NCBI RefSeq assembly: GCF_009761675.1
Contig: NZ_QUZH01000023.1
Location: 62,001-126,000 of the forward strand
Direction: 5' to 3'
DNA length: 64,000 nucleotides
Source of the DNA: Bhargavaea sp. CC-171006
Lineage (GTDB): Bacteria > Bacillota > Bacilli > Bacillales_A > Planococcaceae
Positions 28,209 to 36,920 of this stretch are shown one piece after another (position 1 is the first letter of the stretch; each line of letters begins with the position of its first letter). The notes below the pieces were generated by a model, which was given only the letters and a program-made list of their open reading frames with translations, had not been told where the DNA came from and ran no database searches. A program made the position numbers and the translations under genes.

Positions 28209-29510
28209 ATGGATTGGAAGGCATTTGAACAGTTTGCAGAGAAAATACGGGTTAAGGAAGAAATCCCGGGAATGGCGATAGGTGCAGCTCGGAATGGGGT
28301 GCCCCTTTTTGTGAGCGGCTTCGGAACGATTGAAGCAGGAGGAGAAGCATACATAACGCCTGATACGGTTTTCGGAACGGCATCAGTGACCAAGTCGTTC
28401 ACGGCGCTTGCCGTACATATTCTGGCAGCGGAAGGAAAGCTTTCGCTTACGGATCCGGTTGTCAGGTATCTGCCGGAAGCAGAATCGCTACCCATTATCA
28501 GGAGTGCAGAAATCCGGCATCTACTCTCACACACAACCGGCATGCCGCCGGTGAAGCGCCGTGAAGAGATAGAGGGGTTTGAAGAACATATCAGGTATCT
28601 GGAAAGTCTTGACATGGAACCGATCGGACTTCCAGGCGAGCGGATCAGCTATTCGAATGATGCATTCCTGCTGCTTGGCGCTCTGATTGAACGGGTGTCG
28701 GGTGTGAATTACCAGGAATTCATCATGGAGCGCATTGTCCGGCCTGCCGGTATGAAGAGAACCTCTTTCACGCCGCCCGGGCAGGGAGAGGAAACGAACA
28801 CCGCTGTTCAATACACGGAGAAACTTCTGCCGGTGGACTGGCCGTCACTCGGCAACTATGCTGTCGGCGGCGGAATCCGCTCAACGGTGAATGATCTGCT
28901 CGTCTACGGAAGATTGTATACGGACCGCGCATTCAGAGAATCCGTCATCGGAAATGTCGATACAGCGGCAATGCAAGAACCTGTTGCCACGGTCGATGGA
29001 ACCACTTTCTACGGACATGGCCTGATGGTCACGTCTGACTTCGGAGGTAATGTTCTCATCCACCACGGAGGAGGCCAGCCGGGGGTCTCTTCCTCATTTG
29101 GATTCCTTCCCGATCAAGGGATCACTGTTTCTGTCCTAACGAACCGGACGGTTGTCTCCGCGGAAAAGCTGATGAAAGGCGCCATCTATACGGCGCTCGG
29201 GCGTTCTCCTGAGGAGTCGATGGTCCGCCTTCCCGAGATTCCGGTATCATCGGATAAATTAAAGACATTCACCGGACATTACCGAAACGACGAAGATCCT
29301 GACGGCTTCCGGATCGATGCAAGTGAAAGAGGACTGGTGATGAGGTCCGACGGGCGCACAGATCATCTGCGTCCGGTAGACCCAGGACAATTTCAAAATA
29401 ATCGAACCGGTAAACTTATCCGTTTCGATGTGGGTAGCGGGGGGAAAGTTGACATGGCTTTCACGGGGCTGCGTGTATATTGGAAATCAAGTAACAATCG
29501 GATTAAATGA
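28209..29510 (+). CDS. Serine hydrolase of the class C beta-lactamase / penicillin-binding family
   Basis: A 433-residue protein with the serine beta-lactamase-like triad of motifs: SVTK (Ser59, Lys62), YSN (Tyr148, Asn150) and HHGGG near residue 291 in the place of KTG. No signal peptide is seen at the N-terminus, so a cytosolic esterase or peptidase is more likely than a periplasmic beta-lactamase. A C-terminal domain of about 80 residues resembles the small beta-barrel tails of these hydrolases. ATG 28209 is chosen with AAGGGGGAG in front. It is convergent with the MFS gene at 29816; repeat array C lies in the gap. Confidence 0.82.
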   Translation: MDWKAFEQFAEKIRVKEEIPGMAIGAARNGVPLFVSGFGTIEAGGEAYITPDTVFGTASVTKSFTALAVHILAAEGKLSLTDPVVRYLPEAESLPIIRSAEIRHLLSHTTGMPPVKRREEIEGFEEHIRYLESLDMEPIGLPGERISYSNDAFLLLGALIERVSGVNYQEFIMERIVRPAGMKRTSFTPPGQGEETNTAVQYTEKLLPVDWPSLGNYAVGGGIRSTVNDLLVYGRLYTDRAFRESVIGNVDTAAMQEPVATVDGTTFYGHGLMVTSDFGGNVLIHHGGGQPGVSSSFGFLPDQGITVSVLTNRTVVSAEKLMKGAIYTALGRSPEESMVRLPEIPVSSDKLKTFTGHYRNDEDPDGFRIDASERGLVMRSDGRTDHLRPVDPGQFQNNRTGKLIRFDVGSGGKVDMAFTGLRVYWKSSNNRIK

Positions 29511-29768
29511 CTGCATTTTACTTAGGACTTCGCACCCATTTTTTAATGTGGACCTACTAATCATGCGCGACCTTCATGGATTTGCACGCAGCGCATCAAA
29601 ACCTTGCTTTCAGGTAAAAGGTAGTGATTCATGAAAGCGGGGTCGTAGCTCGAAGGGTGCGAGGTGGCAACTCTTGGGGCCCTTGGTGGTAACTCGGACA
29701 CCTATTGGTGGCGATTCACGTTTTGCCATCGCACTTTCATACTTAAATCACTAAATCACCATTACAAA
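29511..29768. other. Gene-free convergent interval
   Basis: No gene is supported here. The left half (to about 29619) shows nothing I can identify; the right half holds repeat array C, then a terminator shared by the flanking convergent genes. Confidence 0.6.
29620..29717. repeat. Array C: five units, core GGTGGYRAYTC, 21-22 bp period
   Basis: Cores at 29620-29630 (GGTAGTGATTC), 29641-29651 (GGTCGTAGCTC), 29663-29673 (GGTGGCAACTC), 29685-29695 (GGTGGTAACTC) and 29707-29717 (GGTGGCGATTC). Spacing is 21, 22, 22 and 22 bp, and the 10-11 bp between cores is variable. A possible inverted, diverged unit lies near 29745-29755. Confidence 0.7.
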
Positions 29769-29807
29769 ACGGACGATCCTGAAGCATCCTTGCTCCGGAT
29801 CGTCCGT
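29769..29807. terminator. Bidirectional terminator
   Basis: ACGGACGATCC (29769-29779) pairs with GGATCGTCCGT (29797-29807), with A-rich sequence before it and T-rich after. It closes the convergent hydrolase and MFS genes. Confidence 0.8.
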
Positions 29808-29815
29808 ATTCATAA

Positions 29816-31087
29816 TTAGTTTTCCGGCACCGGCTCGTATCGGGAAGGATCCGGTACAAAGTACAGGATGATGCCGCCAATGATGAACAGGATGACGAGG
29901 CTGAAGACGCCGGCGTTCGTATTGCCCGTCATCTGAGCGGTCACACCGACGAGGAGCGGTCCCATGATCGAGGCGAACTTCCCGAAGATGTTGTAGAAGC
30001 CGAAGAATTCATTTGAGTTCTCTTTCGGGACCAGTCGTCCGAAGTAAGAGCGGCTCAGTGCCTGGATGCCGCCCTGTGAGGTGCCGACGAGCATGGCGAG
30101 CACCCAGAAGTCGGCGACGGAGTCCATTGAGTAGGCATAGATACAGACGAATGTGTAGACGGCGATGCCGACGTACAGGATCTGCTTCGTGCCGAAACGG
30201 TCGGCGAGCCGGCCGTAAAGAATCGCAAAGGGCGCTGCGATGACCTGCGTTACAAAGAGGATGATCAGCAGGCTGTTGGCGTCAATGCCCAGGTCTGAGC
30301 CGTACGCGGTAGACATGGAGATGATTGTGCCCACGCCGTCGATATAGAAGAAGTAGGCGAGCAGGAACAAAAACAGGCCGCGGTATTTCCTGATTTCGCG
30401 GAACGTGTTGCCGAGCCGCTTGAATGCTTGGATGATCGGCTGCTGGTCCGGTTCGATAAAGTGGATCTGGTGCACATGCCGGAACATCGGCACCGAGAAC
30501 AGGAGCCACCACGCGGCGGTGATCAGGAACGCGGCACGGCTTGCATTGGTCACGGACAGCGGAATGACCCCGGACTGAGACAGCAGGATGATGGCAATCG
30601 AGATGATGAAAGGGATCGTGCTCCCGAAATATCCGATTCCGTAGCCAAATGCCGAGACACGGTTCATGCGTTCCGAGGTGGACACGTCAGTAAGGAACGA
30701 GTCATAGAACACATTCGCCCCTGTCGAACCGAGGGCGGCGAACGTATACACGATGAGCAGCATCAGCCAGTTGTCCGCAGGGATGAAGGCGAGAGCGGCA
30801 GTGGCACCGGTACCCAATATGAAGAAGCCGGTAAAGAACTTTTTCTTCATGCCCCGGTAATCCGCAATCGTGCCGAGTATGGGGGCAAGCATGGCGAGAA
30901 TGAAAGTAAAGATGGAAATGGTGTAGCCAAGGTACGCGGTCGAGTCGGTTGCGCTCACTCCCGCATTGGTCGCTGCGGCTTTATAGAACAGCGGGAAGAC
31001 GGCAGTGGTGATGATGATGGAATAGGCGGAGTTGGCCCAGTCGTAGAACGCCCAGCTTTTCTCTTCTTTGGTCAGCCGGAATTTCAA
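29816..31087 (-). CDS. MFS transporter, UMF1/Atg22-like
   Basis: A 423-residue membrane protein with about twelve helices. The N-terminal KSWAFYDWANSAYS is the signature of the UMF1 family, related to the yeast vacuolar effluxer Atg22; SQGGIQALSRSYFGRLVPKE marks the second half. Substrates in bacteria are unknown. The start is taken as TTG at 31087 because GGGGGGA lies seven bases upstream on the minus strand and homologues begin at this point; upstream in-frame ATGs reach into the divergent ABC-F gene. It is transcribed alone. Confidence 0.85.
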   Translation of the reverse strand: MKFRLTKEEKSWAFYDWANSAYSIIITTAVFPLFYKAAATNAGVSATDSTAYLGYTISIFTFILAMLAPILGTIADYRGMKKKFFTGFFILGTGATAALAFIPADNWLMLLIVYTFAALGSTGANVFYDSFLTDVSTSERMNRVSAFGYGIGYFGSTIPFIISIAIILLSQSGVIPLSVTNASRAAFLITAAWWLLFSVPMFRHVHQIHFIEPDQQPIIQAFKRLGNTFREIRKYRGLFLFLLAYFFYIDGVGTIISMSTAYGSDLGIDANSLLIILFVTQVIAAPFAILYGRLADRFGTKQILYVGIAVYTFVCIYAYSMDSVADFWVLAMLVGTSQGGIQALSRSYFGRLVPKENSNEFFGFYNIFGKFASIMGPLLVGVTAQMTGNTNAGVFSLVILFIIGGIILYFVPDPSRYEPVPEN

Positions 31088-31265
31088 GTCGTTCCCCCCT
31101 CGAGATGAATCGTCACTTGCTACCATTGTATCAATATCGCTTCCGGGAAAGGTTAAGTTTCTGAAAATTTTTCCTGTAAAGAGGGACGAAAACAGCAGGA
31201 TTGGTTCCGGACCTCTATTTTTAGTATGATGGAATTGTCTATACACCGGATAGGAAGTGGGTAAC

Positions 31266-33155
31266 ATGGGGCATCTCATCGTGTCGGGCCTGACGAAGAC
31301 CGTCGGGGACAAGACACTGTTCAACGATATCAGCTTTACCATAAACGAAGGGGACCGGATCGGCCTGATCGGCATCAACGGGACCGGCAAGTCGACGCTT
31401 CTGTCGATTATCGCAGGCGAGCTTGATGCGGACTCGGCATCATTCGACCATCCGAATGACTACCGGATCGCCCATCTGCCGCAGGATCCGCGGCCGGACC
31501 CGGAGCTCACCGTGCTTCAGACCGTGTTCGGCGGGGACTCTCCGCTGATCCGGCTGAACCGGGAGTACGAGGAAGTGCTTCGTGCGCTCGGGAACGATCC
31601 GGAAAACACCGGGGCCCAGGACCGGTTTGCGGAGCTGCAGAATCGGATGGACGCGGACGGAGGCTGGGACTTGAATGCCCGGGCAAAAACCATCCTCTCA
31701 AAACTGGGAATCTCCGATTACGAAGCAAAAACAGGAAGCCTCTCCGGCGGGCAGCGAAAACGCGTGGCGCTTGCCAGGGTGCTGCTCGAGCCGGCAGATC
31801 TCCTGCTGCTTGACGAACCGACCAACCATCTTGACGTGACGTCGATCGAGTGGCTGCAGGATTACCTGAAGCAGACCGGCGGCGCGATGCTGTTCATCAC
31901 GCACGACCGCTACTTCTTGGATTCGGTCGCTTCCAAAGTCTACGAGCTTGCTGACCGGACGCTATACAGCCACCGGGGGACCTACTCGGACTTCCTTGAA
32001 GCGAAGGCACTCCGGATCGAGCAGGATGAGGCCACCTTCGAGAAAAACAAGAACCGCTACCGGAACGAGCTGAAATGGATCCGCAGGGGGGCAAAAGCCC
32101 GCTCGACCAAGCAGAAAGCCCGAATCGGCCGGTTCGAGGAACTGTCCGAGAAAGTGAAGAAAGAGGACGGCCCGGATCCGCTTGACCTGTCGCTCGCCGC
32201 TTCCCGCCTCGGCAAGAAAGTGCTCGAGGGGGAGCGGATTACAAAAGGATATGGCGGCAGGGATATCATCAAAGACTTTTCGTTCCTTCTCCAGGGCGGA
32301 GACCGCGTGGCGGTCATCGGACCCAATGGAGCGGGCAAGTCGACGCTCATGAATCTGCTGGCCGGTTCCATTGAGCCGGACAGCGGCGTATTGGACCGGG
32401 GTGAGACGGTGAAGATTGCGCACTTCACACAGCATCTGCCCGAGATGGATCCGAACCAGCGGATCATCTCCTATGTCACGGAGGCCTCGAACGACATTCG
32501 CAGACAGGACGGCACGCGGTATTCCGCAGTGCAGATGCTCGAGCAGTTCCTGTTCCCGTCCAATGTCCACGGCACGCTGATCGGCAAGCTGTCCGGCGGT
32601 GAACGCAAGCGGTTGTATCTGCTGAGGCTCCTGATTGAGCAGCCAAACGTCCTGCTTCTGGACGAGCCGACCAACGACCTGGACCTGGAGACGCTGTCGG
32701 TGCTTGAAACGTTCATCGACTCATTCCCGGGAGTGGTCGTGACGATCTCCCACGACCGGTTTTTCCTGGACCGGACTTCCCGCAAACTGTGGATCCTTGA
32801 TGGATCGGGGGATGTCACGCAGGAACTCGGACTCTATACCGACTATCTCGAAAAGGCGGCAAAGCAGGAGAAAGAATCTGCGGCACCGCCGACTGTTGCA
32901 GAAAAACAGGAACAGCAACCGGACAAGCCGAAGAAAAAGAAGATGACGCTCGGCGAGAAGAAAGAATGGGAAGAAATCGGCGGCAAGATCGAGGCGACCG
33001 AACAGGCGATCATGGAAGCAGAAGAAGCGCTTGCCGATGCCGGGGCCGACTACGGGAAAGTGAGTGAAATCTCAGCCCGGCTGGATGAGCTCAACGGGGA
33101 GTATGAGGTCCTCATCGAGCGGTGGAGCTATCTCGAAGAAATCGCCGAAGCATGA
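31266..33155 (+). CDS. ABC-F family ATPase, Uup/YfmR-like
   Basis: A soluble protein of 629 residues with two ATPase domains and no membrane part. Walker A motifs are GINGTGKS (36-43) and GPNGAGKS (352-359); signatures are SLSGGQRKR and KLSGGERKR, and both domains have DEPTNHLD/DEPTNDLD. The linker between domains is the P-site-reaching arm, and a basic, charged coiled coil (from about residue 545) forms the Uup-type C-terminus. ABC-F proteins act on the ribosome; B. subtilis YfmR, of this length and layout, helps relieve stalling together with EF-P. ATG 31266 fits AGGAAGTGG; an in-frame GTG at 31257 overlaps that site. Confidence 0.9.
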   Translation: MGHLIVSGLTKTVGDKTLFNDISFTINEGDRIGLIGINGTGKSTLLSIIAGELDADSASFDHPNDYRIAHLPQDPRPDPELTVLQTVFGGDSPLIRLNREYEEVLRALGNDPENTGAQDRFAELQNRMDADGGWDLNARAKTILSKLGISDYEAKTGSLSGGQRKRVALARVLLEPADLLLLDEPTNHLDVTSIEWLQDYLKQTGGAMLFITHDRYFLDSVASKVYELADRTLYSHRGTYSDFLEAKALRIEQDEATFEKNKNRYRNELKWIRRGAKARSTKQKARIGRFEELSEKVKKEDGPDPLDLSLAASRLGKKVLEGERITKGYGGRDIIKDFSFLLQGGDRVAVIGPNGAGKSTLMNLLAGSIEPDSGVLDRGETVKIAHFTQHLPEMDPNQRIISYVTEASNDIRRQDGTRYSAVQMLEQFLFPSNVHGTLIGKLSGGERKRLYLLRLLIEQPNVLLLDEPTNDLDLETLSVLETFIDSFPGVVVTISHDRFFLDRTSRKLWILDGSGDVTQELGLYTDYLEKAAKQEKESAAPPTVAEKQEQQPDKPKKKKMTLGEKKEWEEIGGKIEATEQAIMEAEEALADAGADYGKVSEISARLDELNGEYEVLIERWSYLEEIAEA

Positions 33156-33177
33156 TTCACATTGGAGGCATGGGAAC

Positions 33178-34311
33178 ATGAAAATCGTAACAATCGAACC
33201 AACGCCGAGTCCGAACTCGATGAAAGTGGTCATCGACAGGGAACTGCCGTTCGGCAAGGCATTCAACTATAAACCGGACAGTCTGGAAGAAGCGCCGGAC
33301 TTTATCCGGCAGATTTTTAACATCGAAGGCGTTAAAGGCATCTATCAAGTCATGGACTTTCTCGCGATCGAGCGGAGCGGCAAATATGACTGGGAGCCGA
33401 TCCTCGCCGGTGTGCGCGAAGTGTTCGGAGAAGAGCAGGAAGGCAGCACCGAAGCCGCCGAAGCGGATGAACACTTTGGTGAGGTCTACATCCATGTCCA
33501 GCAGTACAAGGGAGTCCCGCTACAGGTAAAGGTGTTCGATGACCGCGGCGAGGAGCGCTTCGGTCTCGGCCAGAGGTTTGTAGACGCCATGAATGTGCTC
33601 ATGGAAGGTGATGACGAGAACTATATCCTTCAGCGCAAATGGGCGGATTACGGCATCCGGTATGGAGACAAAAAGGACATCGGCGAAGAGGTCGTCAAAG
33701 AAATCGAAGCGGCCTACCCGCAGGAACGGCTGGACGCCATCATGGAGGCCGGAAGCGAGACGAAAGAGGCACCGGTCCTTGGCCGCCGCAAGGTGACACT
33801 TGAGGAATACCGGGCGGCAGACAGTTGGGAAGAACGTTTCCGGCTCCTGGATCAGCTGCCTGACCCGGATATGTCCGACGTCCCGCTCCTTATGGAGGCG
33901 CTGAAGGACGAGAAGATGTCGATCCGCCGGCTGGCCGTCGTCTATCTCGGTATGATCGAGGATCCGGCTGTCGTCCCGTATATCGAAAAGGCGATGGAAG
34001 ATAAAAGTGCACCGGTTCGCCGGACAGCGGCCGACGCGATGAGCGACCTCGGTTTTACTGAGTTCGAAGACCTCGCTATCCGCACGCTGAAGGATAAAAG
34101 CAAGATTGTCCGCTGGCGGGGCGCGATGTATCTTTATGAAACCGGTACGGAAAAGGCGCTTCCTGCCCTGAAGGAACTGGAAGATGATCCGGAGTTCGAG
34201 GTCAAGCTTCAGGCGAAGATGGCCGAGGCCCGAATCGCAGGCGGGGAGGAAGCAAAAGGCTCGATGTGGAAACAAATGACCGAGATGAGAACAAAAGCGA
34301 AAGGGGAATGA
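33178..34311 (+). CDS. ypgR: Conserved virulence factor C / YpgR-like (Nfu N-domain plus HEAT repeats)
   Basis: The 377-residue product starts with an Nfu/NifU N-terminal-like domain (EPTPSPNSMK near residue 7, FNIEGVKGIYQVMDF near 47) and ends with HEAT-type helical repeats from about residue 215 (SIRRLAVVYLGMIEDPAVVPYIEKAM, VRRTAADAMSDLGF). This is the CvfC/YpgR family, first noted as a staphylococcal virulence factor; its biochemical role is not settled, and the Nfu-like domain hints at metal or iron-sulfur handling. A ribosome binding site (TTGGAGG) lies nine bases before the ATG. It is three bases from the bacilliredoxin gene, so the pair is an operon. Confidence 0.85.
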   Translation: MKIVTIEPTPSPNSMKVVIDRELPFGKAFNYKPDSLEEAPDFIRQIFNIEGVKGIYQVMDFLAIERSGKYDWEPILAGVREVFGEEQEGSTEAAEADEHFGEVYIHVQQYKGVPLQVKVFDDRGEERFGLGQRFVDAMNVLMEGDDENYILQRKWADYGIRYGDKKDIGEEVVKEIEAAYPQERLDAIMEAGSETKEAPVLGRRKVTLEEYRAADSWEERFRLLDQLPDPDMSDVPLLMEALKDEKMSIRRLAVVYLGMIEDPAVVPYIEKAMEDKSAPVRRTAADAMSDLGFTEFEDLAIRTLKDKSKIVRWRGAMYLYETGTEKALPALKELEDDPEFEVKLQAKMAEARIAGGEEAKGSMWKQMTEMRTKAKGE

Positions 34312-34314
34312 ACG

Positions 34315-34749
34315 ATGGAAGCATATGAAGCATACATGAAGCAGGTGGCGGAACCGATGCGCCGCGAACTGACAGGACAAGGGTTCCAAGAACTGACGAC
34401 AGCTGAGGAAGTGGATGGGTTCATGTCATCTGCAGAAGGCACGTCGCTCGTCGTCATCAACTCCGTCTGCGGCTGCGCTGCAGGGCTTGCACGCCCTGCG
34501 GTGACCGGAGCGCTGGAGGAACTGGATAAAAAGCCTGACAACCTTGTCACGGTGTTCGCGGGGCAGGACCGGGAAGCAACAGAGAAAATGCGGGGTTACT
34601 TCGAGGAAGTGCCGCCAAGCTCGCCTTCGATCGCCGTACTTGAAGGATCAGAGCTGAAATACTTCATTCCGCGTGAACAGATTGAAGACCATGACCTGGA
34701 GCAGGTCCAGGAACATGTTTCCGGTGTTCTCCGGCAGATGGTGAAGTGA
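34315..34749 (+). CDS. brxA: Bacilliredoxin BrxA/BrxB family
   Basis: A 144-residue thioredoxin-fold protein with the active-site motif CGC in NSVCGCAAGLARPA (near residues 50-63). Bacilliredoxins remove bacillithiol from mixed disulfides on proteins after oxidative stress, so the cell probably makes bacillithiol. The N-terminal MRRELTGQGFQELTTAEEV and VFAGQDREATEKMR resemble B. subtilis YphP (BrxA) closely. It sits between the ypgR-like gene (three bases upstream) and a methyltransferase gene whose GTG start overlaps its stop. Confidence 0.9.
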   Translation: MEAYEAYMKQVAEPMRRELTGQGFQELTTAEEVDGFMSSAEGTSLVVINSVCGCAAGLARPAVTGALEELDKKPDNLVTVFAGQDREATEKMRGYFEEVPPSSPSIAVLEGSELKYFIPREQIEDHDLEQVQEHVSGVLRQMVK

Positions 34750-35528
34750 ACCTGCCCGTCGTTACCACAGGCCAGCACCCGGACGATGAAAGTGTCCGGC
34801 TTGCGGAACAGGTGGCCGGGGAACTCGGCACAGACTTTGTGCCCCGTAGGAAACGGTCGGTCCGCAAGCTGATGAAAGAATTCGGCAGACCGGTGGTCGT
34901 GGCCGGCAAAGAGCGGTACGAGTACCACACCGACCCGGATGTGAAGCCGTTGTTTTTCCATCCGGGACTTGCCGCCATTCGCATCAAACGGCTCCAGGAC
35001 GGAGGAAATGACGCATTGGTCGATGTGTGCGGTCTGAAGCCTGGGGACACTTTCCTCGATTGCACGATGGGCCTTGCTTCTGACAGCACCGTCGCCTCGT
35101 TCGTCACAGGCCCTTCCGGTCAGGTGACCGCATGCGAGGCCGATCCGATCGTCACCTATATTGTCGGGCGCGGGCTTATAACGTACAGCGACTCGCCGCA
35201 AGACGTGCTGGATGCCATGCGACGGATCGAAGTACGGAATGTCCGTGCTGCAGAATTTTTGAAAAGCTGCGAGTCGGACAGCTACGATATCGTTTACCTC
35301 GATCCGATGTTCGAAGAAGCGATCGAGGAAGCTGCGGCCTTCGCGCCACTCCGTTCCGCCGGCGTCCATGATCTGCCGGATAGTGAACTATTCCGGGAAG
35401 CTGTCCGTGTTGCCCGGAAGCGGGTCGTGCTGAAAGCCCACTTCCGATCGGAACTTTTCGGACGATATGGCTTCACGAGAATCGACCGTCCGAACACGAA
35501 GTTTCATTACGGATTTATCGGAAAATAA
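34746..35528 (+). CDS. ypiP: Class I SAM-dependent methyltransferase, RsmJ-like (YpiP-type)
   Basis: A 260-residue Rossmann methyltransferase. The SAM-binding segment FLDCTMGLASDS (near residues 97-108), the acidic ACEAD after the second strand and the catalytic DIVYLDPMFE resemble the RsmJ group, which methylates 16S rRNA G1516 in Escherichia coli. Whether this Gram-positive member has the same target is inference. The start is GTG 34746, overlapping the bacilliredoxin stop. The position upstream of ypjP-thy-dfrA corresponds to ypiP in B. subtilis, by recalled synteny. Confidence 0.8.
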   Translation: MNLPVVTTGQHPDDESVRLAEQVAGELGTDFVPRRKRSVRKLMKEFGRPVVVAGKERYEYHTDPDVKPLFFHPGLAAIRIKRLQDGGNDALVDVCGLKPGDTFLDCTMGLASDSTVASFVTGPSGQVTACEADPIVTYIVGRGLITYSDSPQDVLDAMRRIEVRNVRAAEFLKSCESDSYDIVYLDPMFEEAIEEAAAFAPLRSAGVHDLPDSELFREAVRVARKRVVLKAHFRSELFGRYGFTRIDRPNTKFHYGFIGK

Positions 35529-35542
35529 TGTCATGAAAGACA

Positions 35543-35571
35543 GCCGCACGAACCATCTGTGCGGCCTTTTT
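35543..35571 (+). terminator. Terminator after methyltransferase gene
   Basis: GCCGCAC (35543-35549) pairs with GTGCGGC (35559-35565), then CTTTTTG. Confidence 0.8.
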
Positions 35572-35595
35572 GATGCGGTTCATTCAAAAAAAGCG

Positions 35596-35623
35596 TTAGC
35601 AGACTTGCTTGTTTTTGTATAAT
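35596..35623 (+). promoter_or_regulatory. Promoter of the 88-residue coiled-coil gene
   Basis: TTAGCA (35596-35601) and a perfect TATAAT (35618-35623), spacer 16 bp, 38 bases before the ATG. Confidence 0.55.
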
Positions 35624-35660
35624 AAAAGCATTCAAAGGATTGCAGAAGGAGATATCCGAT

Positions 35661-35927
35661 ATGAGTGACCACTTGGAGCAAGTACTTGAACGGCTAAATC
35701 AGATTCACGATTCCCGTGAACGGACGAGAGAAAAAATCAAATTGCTGCTTGAACAGATACCGAAGGGAATCGAAGAGGCGGAGTCCGGAAATTCAGAGGC
35801 CGCGGCCATCTATCTATCCGCAACCCATAAGATTCTATCTGCTGCAATGTCAGAAGAAGAAAGCGCCTATAAACGGCTGATCGGGCAACAATCGGAGATC
35901 GAGGAGAAAGATGAAGAAACTCCCTGA
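35661..35927 (+). CDS. Small helical hypothetical protein (88 residues)
   Basis: The product is strongly charged and predicted helical throughout, with a heptad-like pattern at residues 5-35 (LEQVLERLNQIHDSRERTREKIKLLL). It has no membrane segment and no cysteine. I do not recognise the family. ATG 35661 has AGAAGGAG nine bases upstream and its own promoter with a consensus -10. Its TGA stop lies inside the stem of the terminator at 35917-35945, so translation of the end of the gene would compete with folding of the hairpin. Confidence 0.75.
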   Translation: MSDHLEQVLERLNQIHDSRERTREKIKLLLEQIPKGIEEAESGNSEAAAIYLSATHKILSAAMSEEESAYKRLIGQQSEIEEKDEETP

Positions 35928-35945
35928 GCGTTGCTCAGGGAGTTT
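35917..35945. terminator. Terminator overlapping a stop codon, bidirectional
   Basis: AAACTCCCTGAGC (35917-35929) pairs with GCTCAGGGAGTTT (35933-35945) around a three-base loop. The TGA at 35925-35927 of the rightward gene lies in the left arm. Confidence 0.85.
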
Positions 35946-35979
35946 CTTGTTCCCCGGAAAGGGGGAGTTTGATTGCTGA

Positions 35980-36060
35980 TCAGTGGGTGAAGTTGAAGTA
36001 GCTCAGATAGGCAAGAAGCCCGAGGAAGCCGATTCCAATCCAGATGCTTGCGTCCATCAT
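35980..36060 (-). CDS. 26-residue hydrophobic micropeptide
   Basis: On the minus strand AAAGGAGG stands four bases before ATGATG; the second ATG at 36057 is better spaced. The frame encodes MDASIWIGIGFLGLLAYL followed by SYFNFTH: one transmembrane helix with a short aromatic tail. A minus-strand promoter lies directly upstream. The perfect Shine-Dalgarno, promoter and membrane-helix composition make it a real small gene rather than chance. The nearby bidirectional terminator closes it. Its function is unknown. Confidence 0.65.
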   Translation of the reverse strand: MMDASIWIGIGFLGLLAYLSYFNFTH

Positions 36061-36087
36061 TGTACCTCCTTTGGAGCTTGGGAACTA

Positions 36088-36116
36088 TTTATATTCAGTC
36101 CTCGTCTATTGTACAA
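36088..36116 (-). promoter_or_regulatory. Promoter of the micropeptide gene
   Basis: On the minus strand TTGTAC (36111-36116) and TATAAA (36088-36093) with a 17-bp spacer, about 28 bases before the ATG pair. Confidence 0.5.
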
Positions 36117-36194
36117 TGAAAACAGCGAGAAGGAAACCACTATACAAACCAGCGGCAATATGTGCCGGCAAATAGAAAAAGCGGGGGGAAGACC

Positions 36195-36779
36195 ATGAAG
36201 AAGTGGATTCAGAAGTCTCTGATGGCTGCCGTGGCGCTCGTCACATTCGGCTTTATCACACCGAGCCATGAAATCTGGGATCAACTGCTTGATGAACGGG
36301 GCCATAAGGAAATTGCGGGCAGCACCGGTACCGCCGTTGCGGCCGAACTGCCTTCAGCGATCACCGATACGGATGAAGCGCCCTTTGCCGAATTGGCAAA
36401 GGTTGCAGCACGTGATCAGTCATACGAAAAGTTCGGCTCGAAAATCGGCCCGACCATCTCAGATGAGTTCGATCAGGTTATCCTCCCGAAGATCGAAGAG
36501 GCGATCGAGATGACACTTGCATCGATTGACGATGATGCAGTCCGTTCTCTTTCGATCAGCGAACAGCCCGCCGGCGGCTACTCGGAAAAAATCTTTCACA
36601 TTTTCGACACAGAAAGCGGCGAGGACCTGATCCGCTTTCACGTACGGACGGACAAGCGTCCGCTCGACGGTTACTATTTCAACTTTCACTACCACACGGC
36701 AGAAGACGGATACAGCCGCCATATCGTCCTGGGCGATATTTTCTGGTCCAAGAACACACCCCCTAAATGGCTGTCTTGA
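36195..36779 (+). CDS. ypjP: YpjP-like secreted protein
   Basis: The 194-residue product has an N-terminal signal or membrane-anchor segment (WIQKSLMAAVALVTFGFITPS) and a soluble remainder ending in GYYFNFHYHTAEDGYSRHIVLGDIFWSKNTPPKW, matching the YpjP family found directly upstream of thymidylate synthase in Bacillus. Function is unknown. GGGGGGAAG precedes the ATG at 36195. It probably has its own transcript since a terminator separates it from thyA. Confidence 0.8.
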   Translation: MKKWIQKSLMAAVALVTFGFITPSHEIWDQLLDERGHKEIAGSTGTAVAAELPSAITDTDEAPFAELAKVAARDQSYEKFGSKIGPTISDEFDQVILPKIEEAIEMTLASIDDDAVRSLSISEQPAGGYSEKIFHIFDTESGEDLIRFHVRTDKRPLDGYYFNFHYHTAEDGYSRHIVLGDIFWSKNTPPKWLS

Positions 36780-36783
36780 AAAG

Positions 36784-36820
36784 GCCGGCATGGAGTTTTG
36801 ATTCCATGCCGGCTTTGTGT
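36784..36820 (+). terminator. Terminator after ypjP
   Basis: GCCGGCATGGA (36784-36794) pairs with TCCATGCCGGC (36803-36813), then TTTG. Confidence 0.8.
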
Positions 36821-36920
36821 TGATAAAAAGCGTGGCGGGCGTGTTAGAATTGGGTAGATCGAACGGTAAGCATACATAAGCGACCTGGCGTTTCAATGAA
36901 ATTATAAGGAGGCATGCGGG

